Part shown: in pieces, positions 26,952 through 35,287 of the stretch
Layout of the letters: every line of letters starts with the position of its first letter
Numbering within the stretch: the stretch's first letter is position 1
Assembly: GCF_005166025.1 (NCBI RefSeq)
Contig: NZ_CP028923.1
Span: 2,978,001-3,042,000 of the forward strand
DNA length: 64,000 nt
DNA from: Mangrovivirga cuniculi
GTDB lineage: Bacteria; Bacteroidota; Bacteroidia; Cytophagales; Cyclobacteriaceae
Reading direction: 5' to 3'
Made by a program: the position numbers and the translations under genes
The notes under the pieces: generated by a model
The model's database searches: none
Seen by the model: only the letters and a program-made list of their open reading frames with translations
What the model was told of the DNA's origin: nothing

Positions 26952-27485
26952 ATGGCAGCCACAGGAAACAACTACATCGACTTTGTAAATGAGCTTGTAT
27001 ATGGAGATTTAGGCACCGGGGAACTTGGTGTTCCTCCAATAGCCGGAGCTAAAAACCATATACACTGGACCAGGGACAATATTCCAAACTCATTTTCGAC
27101 CACAGTGACCGGAACTGAATTCCTCACTCATCATTTGGACTATATGCTGGCCAGGTACGAAGCCTGGAGAAGTAAATATTACCTCCCTCCTGTTCGCCCA
27201 TGGGATGGTCAAAATGATATGGATACAGACCAGTCGGCAATCGTGCCGGGAGAAGGTTCCTTACCAGCTACAATTGATGAATTAGGCACAAGCATCAGAG
27301 AGTATTACAACGGTGATTTCAGAACATTTCTCGCTGTTGAATTAGACGACGAAGTGAAAGCCCCGCAGAGTTATCGTTACTGGGCATTTATGAAATGGGC
27401 AAGTGATTTGAGAAGACGGGTGCAGGGGCAGCCTGTGTACTATGTTCACAAGGTCTTTGATCGGGATGGCATTGAAAGCGCCTAA
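26952..27485 (+). CDS. Hypothetical cytoplasmic protein
   Basis: 177 residues, no signal peptide, rich in Trp and Tyr (HIHWTRDNIP, EAWRSKYYLPP, YRYWAFMKWASDLRRR). Several His, Asp and Trp residues look conserved-like, with HIHW and THHLDYM, but I know of no matching family. GC content is somewhat higher than in neighbouring genes. It is isolated, is preceded by structured DNA and is followed by a long hairpin at 27507. Confidence 0.65.
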   Translation: MAATGNNYIDFVNELVYGDLGTGELGVPPIAGAKNHIHWTRDNIPNSFSTTVTGTEFLTHHLDYMLARYEAWRSKYYLPPVRPWDGQNDMDTDQSAIVPGEGSLPATIDELGTSIREYYNGDFRTFLAVELDDEVKAPQSYRYWAFMKWASDLRRRVQGQPVYYVHKVFDRDGIESA

Positions 27486-27506
27486 TAATATTTAAGGATG
27501 ATGATT

Positions 27507-27569
27507 TACAATAGCTATGATGATTGTGATGTCCTTCAGGATAGAAAAATCGTCATAGCTTTCATTGTA
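27507..27569 (+). terminator. Long hairpin after 26952 gene
   Basis: TACAAT-AGCTATGATGATT pairs with AATCGTCATAGCT-(TTC)-ATTGTA, with one G-T pair and a 3-nt bulge. The roughly 22-nt loop contains a small TCCT/AGGA stem. It is 22 bp past the stop codon, so termination is possible, but there is no T-run and the shape (outer and inner stems with a bulge) also recalls the hairpins at 15270 and 29443. Confidence 0.5.
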
Positions 27570-27660
27570 TAGTTGGTAATAAGAAACAACATTTTTGCGA
27601 AGAATAAACCCAGTTCCTATTTAAACCCTCAGAAATTTACGATTCAGCCAACATTAACCG

Positions 27661-27770
27661 ATTACTAACGGATAAACGGATAAGGAAAGTTTGAAATTGA
27701 CCTTTCGATAATTATTTTTCGCTATTAATAAAGATTGGTCAACCTATTACATTAAAACGACTATACGAGT
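27661..27770 (+). repeat. Dispersed leader repeat R-B, divergent copy
   Basis: Shares TTACTAACGGATAAACGG, GGAAAGTTTGAAATTGA and AACGACTATA with the other copies, but the AGGAATTTATTAACAACC block is replaced by TTTCGCTATTAATAAAG. The next ATG (27796) follows 26 bp later. Confidence 0.55.
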
Positions 27771-27795
27771 TCATCAGGATTAGAAGATAATTAAA

Positions 27796-27986
27796 ATGAA
27801 AAACAAATTTGCCTTAATGTTTCCAATTGTCTCCTTGTTAGTTATCAATATTTTAGTTGTACTTTTTGTACTTACCGGAAAGTTGGCAACTACGAAACCT
27901 GGAGAATTTTATCATCAATTTGCGGTTTACTAATTATAGATGGCTTAATTTCATTTTTCCTGTTCAAGTTGTATTTGAAAGAATAA
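27796..27986 (+). pseudogene. Small two-helix membrane protein, frameshifted
   Basis: From ATG 27796 the frame encodes 45 residues with one clear membrane helix (LMFPIVSLLVINILVVLFVL) and stops at 27931-27933. If one base is added near 27900, it continues as WRILSSICGLLIIDGL and ends FKLYLKE at 27986, giving about 63 residues with two helices. The joined product reads as a natural small membrane protein, so a one-base deletion is the likely cause. I do not recognise the family. It follows an R-B leader copy, as the intact genes at 15396 and 22267 do. Confidence 0.55.
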
Positions 27987-28223
27987 GTTTCATTTATTAA
28001 GAAAGGCATTAAATATTACCGGAGTAGAGTGATAGAGTAACGGCTGATTGATCAGGAAACGAAGTTATCTTCCCGCCTGTAAAATTTAATTACCTTCAGA
28101 ACACACACGATTTTAATTTAAGCACAAAGGATCTAACATTATAAAATAGATTGCATCAAAGAAAAACGATCTTTGTTTATATATAAAGCAATGAGCGATT
28201 ATAATACTATTGACATTAATTAA

Positions 28224-29120
28224 ATGATTAAAAAGCTTTATTTTATCGCATGTCTATCAATATCAGCACTGAGCTGCGAAAATAAATCAGAAAATTTTAA
28301 GGTGGATTTTTTAACTGACAATATTCCGGAAGGTACCCCAATTGAATTTCAAACCTACAACATTCCTAATGATTTTATTATTCACAAGGGAATATTCAGT
28401 CCTTCTCTAGATGAATACTATTACACAATATCTGACAGGCAATTTGAACAGTTTGACGTTTACGTTCAAAGAAAGCAAAATGGTCAATGGTCTGAACCAG
28501 AAAAAGCATTTTTTAATAGTGAATATAGCGAACATGGAATGAGCTTTGCCCCGAACGGCAATACTCTTTACTTTAGTTCAACCAGACCAACTAAAGTTAA
28601 AGGAATACCTGAGACATGGCATATATGGAGATCCAGTAAAGTTAACGGAAAATGGAGCACTCCCGAGTTTATAAATATTCCCAACCTGGCAAATAAGCTA
28701 GTTTCTCACCCAACTATATCCAATTCAGGAACGATGTACTTTCATGCAAGTAATTTGGATTACAGTGATATGGATATATACCTTTCAAAAAATACAGATG
28801 GTGTTTTTGAACCGGCACAAAAAGCATCAATTATCGCTGATACACCTTCAGGGAAATGCACTCCCTATGTTTCTCCTTCGGAGGATTACCTGATTTTCGC
28901 TTCAATCGGTGAAGATCTCGATCTAATGATCACTTTTAAGGATGGCTCTGGTAAATGGACAAACACGAAAAAACTAAACGAAAATATTAATACTAAGGGT
29001 CAGGGAAATCCTTATGTAACACCGGATGATAAATTTCTTTTTTTCACAGTTATTGACGATAGAGATGATTCCTGGAAAATAAAATGGGTAAATATCGAAT
29101 CAGAACTAGAAAATAATTGA
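28224..29120 (+). CDS. PD40/TolB-like propeller lipoprotein
   Basis: 298 residues with a lipoprotein signal (ACLSISALSC). Repeated propeller strands follow, such as MSFAPNGNTLYFSSTRP, HPTISNSGTMYFHASN, TPYVSPSEDYLIFASIG and NPYVTPDDKFLFFTVID. These match the WD40-like PD40 repeat (PF07676) seen in TolB and many Bacteroidota surface proteins. It is probably a cell-surface or periplasmic binding protein; there is no catalytic domain. Confidence 0.85.
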   Translation: MIKKLYFIACLSISALSCENKSENFKVDFLTDNIPEGTPIEFQTYNIPNDFIIHKGIFSPSLDEYYYTISDRQFEQFDVYVQRKQNGQWSEPEKAFFNSEYSEHGMSFAPNGNTLYFSSTRPTKVKGIPETWHIWRSSKVNGKWSTPEFINIPNLANKLVSHPTISNSGTMYFHASNLDYSDMDIYLSKNTDGVFEPAQKASIIADTPSGKCTPYVSPSEDYLIFASIGEDLDLMITFKDGSGKWTNTKKLNENINTKGQGNPYVTPDDKFLFFTVIDDRDDSWKIKWVNIESELENN

Positions 29121-29310
29121 TAACCATATCAGATAATTGCTAAAGGATTTCCTCCAGGCTGGCCTTTTTATCTTTATTCTCAAACTATGTGATTGAGTAA
29201 AAGATTCATTTCCCATTTTTTATAGAATCAGTCATAGTTCATATCACCTCCGATCACCCATGTAGTTAACCCTGAGCCTTTAACTAATTACTCAATAAAC
29301 GATTTCAACT

Positions 29311-29495
29311 GGTTACTAACATAAACCCTATAGTATAAACAAATAGATTTTTTGATTTTGAACTGGAAACAGCTATTATTGTCGCAGATTCTGACAAACG
29401 AAAGCTTCGTCAGCATTAAATAGGATTTATTAACAATAAAACAACGATATTTTTAAAAGTAATAAGAGACTCTGAGTTCCTCTTATGCTATCGTT
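29311..29495 (+). repeat. Dispersed leader repeat R-B, copy with clear hairpin
   Basis: Blocks GGTTACTAAC, GATTTTTTGATTTTGAA, AGGATTTATTAACAATAAAAC and AACGATA. The end (29443-29495) folds with AACGATA/TATCGTT outside and ATAAGAG/CTCTTAT inside. A CTGAC...GTCAG mini-hairpin (29391-29413) is inserted in the middle. ATG 29512 follows 17 bp later. Confidence 0.75.
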
Positions 29496-29511
29496 TTAAC
29501 CGATTACAAAG

Positions 29512-30279
29512 ATGACAGAAACTATTGACTCTACAATTCCAACAGCAAAAGTATATAAAGACAGAGCTTTTTGGGTAGGAACATTTTTAGGTGGACCGCT
29601 AGTCGCAGGATATTTGTTTGCAGAAAATTTCAAAGCACTAGGACAACCTGAAAAAGTTAAGCCCACCTGGGTAATTGCTATCATTGTAACCATTATCTTA
29701 TTTGGTGGAATATTCCTGGTTCCTGAAAACATCACTATTCCTAATCAAATCATCCCCATTGTATATACCGCAATTACATTCGCACTCTTTAAAAAAATAC
29801 AGGAAGAAAAAGTAGAAGAATACACAAACCAGGGAGGTGTATTTTATGGCTGGGGAAAAGTAATAGCAGTTGGAATTATTGGAGCATTAATTACAATTGT
29901 ACCAATATTTTCTATTGCTTTTTTAGCCGACTCAATAGAGCAGGCCAACATCACGACTAAGACTTACGGAGTTGCTGTTAAACACGAGATTGATTTTGAT
30001 AACACTAATATCTCAGAAAAAGAAGTAGATGAAATTGCCGAAGCATTTTTCAACACCGGATTTTTTGATTTATCAGTAGCCAAATATGTTTACGTTGTAA
30101 AAAATGGGAGCAAATATGAAATCTCTATTTCAGTAATGGAGGGAATGGAAAATGACACCGAAGCAATTCAGTTTTTCAGGGAATTAAGAGATCAAATGGA
30201 TAATTATTTACCAAATAACAAAATAGAAATAAAGCTGGTTGTCGAATACCTGGATAATGTAGTTAAAGTGTTAAAATAA
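29512..30279 (+). CDS. Hypothetical membrane protein
   Basis: 255 residues. Four hydrophobic segments lie in the N-terminal half (about 18-36, 51-68, 70-88 and 112-138). A soluble C-terminal domain of about 110 residues follows (EIDFDNTNISEKEVDEIAEAFFNTGFFD...). The first part, with FWVGTFLGGPLVAGYLFAENFK, is typical of small membrane proteins found widely in Bacteroidota, without known function. It is directly behind an R-B leader and probably starts an operon with the next two or three genes. Confidence 0.7.
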   Translation: MTETIDSTIPTAKVYKDRAFWVGTFLGGPLVAGYLFAENFKALGQPEKVKPTWVIAIIVTIILFGGIFLVPENITIPNQIIPIVYTAITFALFKKIQEEKVEEYTNQGGVFYGWGKVIAVGIIGALITIVPIFSIAFLADSIEQANITTKTYGVAVKHEIDFDNTNISEKEVDEIAEAFFNTGFFDLSVAKYVYVVKNGSKYEISISVMEGMENDTEAIQFFRELRDQMDNYLPNNKIEIKLVVEYLDNVVKVLK

Positions 30280-30334
30280 ATGGATTATAAAATTTATTAA
30301 GCGCATATCATAAAACCATTGACACCAATTTAAA

Positions 30335-31309
30335 ATGAATAAAGCAGACCAGCGTGGCATATTTGAAACCCTGTTTTCAGAAGGCAAAAATTTGCTGACC
30401 TTCACAGGAATAATATTGGTCTTTTCAGGAGTATTTGTTACCGTTCAATCTTTTATTGGTGAATTCCTGCCTCATGATACCAGCTATTTAGGGATGGATG
30501 CCCAAACTTTAGGTAAAGTGAATCAAAACATCGTGAATTTCATGTTTCATGATAGAATATCCTTCGGAGGAACACTAATTTCAATTGGCGCTCTGTACAT
30601 CTGGTTATCTGAATTTCCCTTGAGGTTAAAACAAGAATGGGCCTGGTGGGTATTCTTTATTTCCGGACTTTTAGGCTTTGCCAGTTTCCTCACCTATCTA
30701 GGCTATGGATATTTTGATTCCTACCATGGATATGCATCACTCCTGTTAATTCCCGTATTCTACTTAGGTCTATATAAATCTTACCAAAGTTTTGATAAAA
30801 AGCCTTCTTTTAATTCACTTAAAAGCACCACTAATAAAATTGATTTTAAATCAAAAACAGGGATTGGTTTTTTGTTCCTCTATATAACATCAATAGGGAT
30901 CACACTTGGCGGTCTTGTTATAATGATTGTCGGGATGACGTTCGTTTACGTACCACAAGACCTTGAATATATGACAATGTGTACAGGTGATTTTGTTGAA
31001 ATAAACCCAAGGTTGACCCCATTAATTGCTCATGACCGGGCATCTTTTGGCGGTGGGCTGTTTAGTATCGGACTGACTATTTTCTTTATAATTAAGTCAG
31101 GTACCCCAACAAAAAACCTATGGCAAATTTTGCTCCTTTCACTTTCAGTTGGATTTATTTCAGGTATAGGGGTTCATTTTCTGATTGATTATTTGAGCTT
31201 TACACATTTAGCACCTGCATATTTAGGAGCAATTATGGCCTTTATCGGATTAATCCTGACTCACCAAAGCATGACACAAAATAATGACAGACTCGAAACC
31301 AACAATTAA
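30335..31309 (+). CDS. Duplicated 8-helix membrane protein, desaturase partner
   Basis: 324 residues made of two similar halves, each with four membrane helices. The first half has FHDRISFGGTLISIGALYIW (72-79 core) and the second AHDRASFGGGLFSIGLTIFF (233-240 core), so an HDRxSFGG motif before a helix is kept in both. The family is not known to me. Its end overlaps the start of the fatty acid desaturase gene by 26 bp, which suggests translational coupling and a shared role in lipid modification. Confidence 0.75.
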   Translation: MNKADQRGIFETLFSEGKNLLTFTGIILVFSGVFVTVQSFIGEFLPHDTSYLGMDAQTLGKVNQNIVNFMFHDRISFGGTLISIGALYIWLSEFPLRLKQEWAWWVFFISGLLGFASFLTYLGYGYFDSYHGYASLLLIPVFYLGLYKSYQSFDKKPSFNSLKSTTNKIDFKSKTGIGFLFLYITSIGITLGGLVIMIVGMTFVYVPQDLEYMTMCTGDFVEINPRLTPLIAHDRASFGGGLFSIGLTIFFIIKSGTPTKNLWQILLLSLSVGFISGIGVHFLIDYLSFTHLAPAYLGAIMAFIGLILTHQSMTQNNDRLETNN

Positions 31310-32078
31310 TGAATTAGGGCGGGATCTATTGACCCTGAGCCGTTTTAAAGTAATTCAGACCATTGCCCAACCCTTGGTTTTCTTTGTTCTATATTTTGTT
31401 TTTGCATTTCATGGCTATTGGGTGTTAGCGGTTCTTTCTACCATTGCAATGAGTTTTACTACATATGGTTCGACATCGCACGACTTAGTTCATATGAACT
31501 TGAAGATCAATCCTAAACTAAATGATTTTCTACTAAGTTTTATCGAACTGATTTCTTTAAGAAGTGGACACGCTTATCGACAAAGTCATTTAAATCACCA
31601 TAAGATTTTCCCCCATGAAGAAGATATCGAAGGACAAGCTTCAGGTATGTCATTTTTTAGAAGTTTGCTGGAAGGTGTTATTTTTCAGTTCAAAATTTAC
31701 TTCTGGGCCTTGTCAAAAACATCGGGAAGAATTCGAAATATTATTCTGCTGGAAGGACTATTAATTCTAATTATTATTTCAGCTGGAATATGGTCAATGA
31801 AGTATAATTATGTATTCATTGTTTATATCGGTCTGATCATTGCAGGAAGCTGGATCATTCCATTCATCACTTCTTACCTTGTCCATAATCCCAAAGGGAA
31901 AGATGAATTGCATCAGACAAAGTTATTTAGAGGAAAGTTCTATTCGATAATCGCCCTCGATCATTTATATCATCTGGAACATCATATGTATCCGATGGTG
32001 CCTCATAAAAATTGGGTCAAACTTGCTCAAAGATTAGATCCCTATTTTGAGAAAAAGAATATAAAACCATTAAAATAA
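31284..32078 (+). CDS. Fatty acid desaturase
   Basis: 264 residues with the membrane di-iron desaturase layout (PF00487): HDLVH at 66-70, HLNHH at 102-106 and HLEHH at 230-234, between two pairs of hydrophobic segments. All His boxes are intact. The product inserts a double bond or hydroxyl into a fatty acyl or related lipid; position and substrate cannot be read from sequence. It overlaps the upstream membrane protein gene by 26 bp. Confidence 0.9.
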   Translation: MTDSKPTINELGRDLLTLSRFKVIQTIAQPLVFFVLYFVFAFHGYWVLAVLSTIAMSFTTYGSTSHDLVHMNLKINPKLNDFLLSFIELISLRSGHAYRQSHLNHHKIFPHEEDIEGQASGMSFFRSLLEGVIFQFKIYFWALSKTSGRIRNIILLEGLLILIIISAGIWSMKYNYVFIVYIGLIIAGSWIIPFITSYLVHNPKGKDELHQTKLFRGKFYSIIALDHLYHLEHHMYPMVPHKNWVKLAQRLDPYFEKKNIKPLK

Positions 32079-32148
32079 ACAGGTATTTGGTGTACGTCTC
32101 ATATCCTTACATAACACCGATCATACACAGAAAGTAAAATCTACAACT

Positions 32149-32652
32149 ATGACAAAAAGAGATTTTTTCATCTTGATTATCAAAATATTTGGCCTTTACA
32201 CTTTAATATCAACTTTATTTTCATCAACAGTATCTGCGTTTTCACTTATTCTTTTCCAAAGTGATTTTTACTCAGTCTCAATAGGATTGATATCAGTCAT
32301 AATCATCGGGATGTTTTTTTATTTATTGATCTATAAAGCAAGTAAAATAGTAGATCTGTTAAACCTGGATAAACATTTTGACGATGAAAGAATTGACTTT
32401 TCTTCTTTAGATTCGGAATTGATTTTAAAATTATCAGTCTTTATCCTGGGTGGATTTTTAATTGTTGAAAATGCATCGGTATTGATGACAGAAGTATATC
32501 AAGCACTAAGAGAAGACACATATGGATTGAAAAGAGATAGTGGAGAAAACGTCTATTTAGTCTTAAGTTTCGTAAACATTCTGATCGGATACCTGATGAT
32601 ATCAAACCTAAAAGCCATATCAGGTTATTTCAACAGGTTGAATAGTAAATAA
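32149..32652 (+). CDS. Hypothetical membrane protein
   Basis: 167 residues with four predicted membrane helices (about 7-29, 38-62, 96-115 and 139-155). A soluble loop of about 30 residues (DLLNLDKHFDDERIDFSSLDSE) lies between the second and third. No family recognised. It is 70 bp after the desaturase, on the same strand, so possibly in the same transcript. Confidence 0.7.
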   Translation: MTKRDFFILIIKIFGLYTLISTLFSSTVSAFSLILFQSDFYSVSIGLISVIIIGMFFYLLIYKASKIVDLLNLDKHFDDERIDFSSLDSELILKLSVFILGGFLIVENASVLMTEVYQALREDTYGLKRDSGENVYLVLSFVNILIGYLMISNLKAISGYFNRLNSK

Positions 32653-32906
32653 AGATCAGGCATGATATCATATGTTTTGGCAGAAAAGTCAATAAATAAC
32701 ATTCTGATAAAATGTAACGATCATTTCTTTGCAGGTTCGGCAAAGGAAAAAGACATAGATATTTGAATAGATTGCTTTTCCGACAGGATATTAAAAATTT
32801 ACCCGGTAATTTTGGAACTGTAAATAACGTAACTGGAAAATAAAACACCATTTAAGGGATTTATATTTCAGAAAATCAATATAAAACCGTATTTCGAACA
32901 GACTTT

Positions 32907-33926
32907 ATGCAAATGAAAGAGCAACCACTTGTAAGTATTATTATGGCAGTAAAGGATACTGAACCTTATTTGCGTACTTGTCTGGATTCTGTTTTGGCTC
33001 AAACCTATGAAAACTGGGAGCTTATAGCCGTAAATGATCACTCGTCGGATGATAGCCCGAATATATTAAAGGAATATGCCGAAAAAGACTCCAGAGTTCG
33101 GTTTTATAATAGTGATCAGAGAAAATTGATACCTACCCTGAGAGAGGGATATCGAAGGGCGAAAGGCACCCTGATCAACAGGATGGATTCTGATGATAAA
33201 ATGCCTGATTATAAATTACAGGTTCTGGTAGATGAGTGGTTAAAATATGGGAAAGGAACAGTTATAGCCGGCGGAACTGAGCATTTTGTTGATGAAGGGG
33301 AAGTAGGCGATGGATTTATTAAATATGAAAACTGGCTGAATGAGGTTGCCAAAAAAAGCCTGCATTACCAGGAAATATATCGGGAGTGCGTCATTCCATC
33401 CCATTGCTGGCTTATACACAAAGATGATTTTGATGCTGCAGGAGCATTTAACTCAGATGTTTATCCGGAAGACTATGACCTGTGCTTTCGCTTCTATAAG
33501 CTGGGCTTAAATATTGTCGGGATAGATGAAATTTTGCATTACTGGAGAGATCGCTCAGATCGGATTTCCCGTACCTGGGAAGAATATGAAGACAACAGAT
33601 ATTTTGATCTCAAGTTGCGCTTTTTTTATGAACTCGATCGAGATTCAAACCGTCCGTTAGTGCTTTGGGGAGCGGGTAGAAACGGGAAAGATATGGCCAA
33701 GCTTCTACAATCTTACGGCGATGAATTTCATTGGGTGTGTGATAATGAAAGTAAAATAGGCAGAGACATATACGATGTCCGAATAGAACATTATGAAGAT
33801 GTCCTTATTAAAGAAAATACTCAAATCATAATTGCAGTAGCGTCTCCTTCAGGGAAAAAAGAGATAGAAGAGCAACTTAAAAGATGGAATAAAAAACCTA
33901 TCGATGACTTTTGGTTTTTTTCTTGA
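32907..33926 (+). CDS. GT2 glycosyltransferase with C-terminal Rossmann-like domain
   Basis: 339 residues. The N-terminal two thirds are a GT-A family 2 transferase: VSIIMAVKDTEPYLRTCLDSVLAQTY, a DDSPN strand end and the metal-binding DSDD after NRM. From about residue 252, VLWGAGRNGKDMAKLLQSYG starts a second small nucleotide-binding-like domain, as found in PglD-like and some sugar-modifying proteins. Such two-part proteins often act in surface glycan assembly. ATG 32907 or 32913 could be the start. Confidence 0.85.
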   Translation: MQMKEQPLVSIIMAVKDTEPYLRTCLDSVLAQTYENWELIAVNDHSSDDSPNILKEYAEKDSRVRFYNSDQRKLIPTLREGYRRAKGTLINRMDSDDKMPDYKLQVLVDEWLKYGKGTVIAGGTEHFVDEGEVGDGFIKYENWLNEVAKKSLHYQEIYRECVIPSHCWLIHKDDFDAAGAFNSDVYPEDYDLCFRFYKLGLNIVGIDEILHYWRDRSDRISRTWEEYEDNRYFDLKLRFFYELDRDSNRPLVLWGAGRNGKDMAKLLQSYGDEFHWVCDNESKIGRDIYDVRIEHYEDVLIKENTQIIIAVASPSGKKEIEEQLKRWNKKPIDDFWFFS

Positions 33927-33970
33927 AAATTCAACTTGCTAATATGTGATTGTATCCTCACCATTAAAAA

Positions 33971-34013
33971 AAGGAATTATTATCAATAAATAACGATAGT
34001 TATGTAAAACATA
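33971..34013 (+). repeat. Dispersed leader repeat R-B, short copy
   Basis: Only the right part is kept: AAGGAATTATTATCAATAA and AACGATAGTTATGT, followed by an ACATAA arm that can pair with TTATGT. The next ATG (34060) follows 47 bp later. Confidence 0.6.
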
Positions 34014-34059
34014 ATTTTCTATATGACTTATCATCCATCATTGTCTTTATTAATTAGAA

Positions 34060-34413
34060 ATGAAATTATTTAAAAGAAAAACTACTACCATTTTAGGAAC
34101 AATTGGATGGTGGGAGAAAAACAGAATAGTATACAATATTTACATGTTGTTTATTGGGTTTTTGAGTTTTTTTATAGGCTATATAACAATTCCTTTAATT
34201 TACATTCTAATTGGCCTGACTCTTAATATTATATTTACATTTTCCTGGATTGGTGAATTAATATTTATAAGGCATTTTAAATCGAGGAAATTAACATTGA
34301 AGTATACAAGGTTCTTTATTTTTATATTTTATGGATTTTCAACATTAAGTGTGCTATCCTACAGTTTTCTTCCAGAATTACTTGATTGGTCGATTGATTT
34401 GTGGTTAAAATAA
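34060..34413 (+). CDS. Hypothetical small membrane protein
   Basis: 117 residues with three membrane helices (about 25-45, 47-65 and 83-105) and a basic N terminus. The TGA-free tail ends at LWLK. No family recognised. It stands alone behind an R-B leader copy. A weak overlapping frame on the other strand has no start context. Confidence 0.6.
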   Translation: MKLFKRKTTTILGTIGWWEKNRIVYNIYMLFIGFLSFFIGYITIPLIYILIGLTLNIIFTFSWIGELIFIRHFKSRKLTLKYTRFFIFIFYGFSTLSVLSYSFLPELLDWSIDLWLK

Positions 34414-34632
34414 CTTTCTCTGACGGCCATAGTTTACCATTGTCAAAACTTCCGCTTTCATATAAAATATAAGATTGTAACCCGGCAATATTTACGTCCA
34501 AAACATTACTCATTTTTTGATTTTTGAGCTATAAACATATATTTTAAAATTATCAAATAAGGTATATCAACAATCAGAAGATATTCACTGAGATGCTCAC
34601 TACATTATTGAAATAATTTGCCACTTTTTATC

Positions 34633-35166
34633 ATGAATAAAGAAATTAATTATACCAGCGAAATAGAACAAGTATGCTTAAAAAACGGCAAGCATAAAAT
34701 TTGGAAGTTCGTAGAAAAAAATGATTTTTCCTATACCACTGATATTCTTAAAAATCGCGTTTGTGACTTTAATTGGCTTAGCATTTCTAAGGACGGAAAA
34801 ATCACAGTCAAGGGATCTTATAAAGATGGTTATGCCTGGGATGGTTGTACTCCTAAAATGAATTTATTTCATATAACATGGGGGAATTTTGATGGGAAGC
34901 TCAAAAGGTTTGGCAAGGGAAATTATAAACCCTATACTTATTATGCTTCGATGGTTCACGATGTGTTATACCAATACAAAAGATGTGCGCCAATAACTCG
35001 TAAAGAAGCTGATCGCATTTTTTATAATATGTTAAAAGAATCCGGGTTTATGTGGACACCAGTTTTTTATTTAGGAGTCCGGGCTTTTGGGTGGTGGTTT
35101 TGTGGATGGAAATATAAAACAACTAAAGAAGTTGAGGATGGATTAAAGGATGAAGCTGAAAAGTAA
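34633..35166 (+). CDS. DUF1353-like protein
   Basis: From ATG 34633 the protein has 177 residues (a TTG at 34618 would add five). It contains YAWDGCTPKMNLF and ASMVHDVLYQYKRCAPITRKEADRIFYNML, a pattern I associate with the DUF1353 family (phage and bacterial proteins with a conserved HDxLYQ). Late hydrophobic residues (FYLGVRAFGWWFCGWKY) could touch a membrane. No enzymatic role is known. Confidence 0.65.
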   Translation: MNKEINYTSEIEQVCLKNGKHKIWKFVEKNDFSYTTDILKNRVCDFNWLSISKDGKITVKGSYKDGYAWDGCTPKMNLFHITWGNFDGKLKRFGKGNYKPYTYYASMVHDVLYQYKRCAPITRKEADRIFYNMLKESGFMWTPVFYLGVRAFGWWFCGWKYKTTKEVEDGLKDEAEK

Positions 35167-35287
35167 TGAAACTACTATCTGAAGATAATTAATGCATAAA
35201 TTATGACTATTAATAAAATGAAGAGATAGTATCATGGTCATAAAGTAATATTCACTTAAAAAGGACTCAAGCTTAAACAGATGAAAA

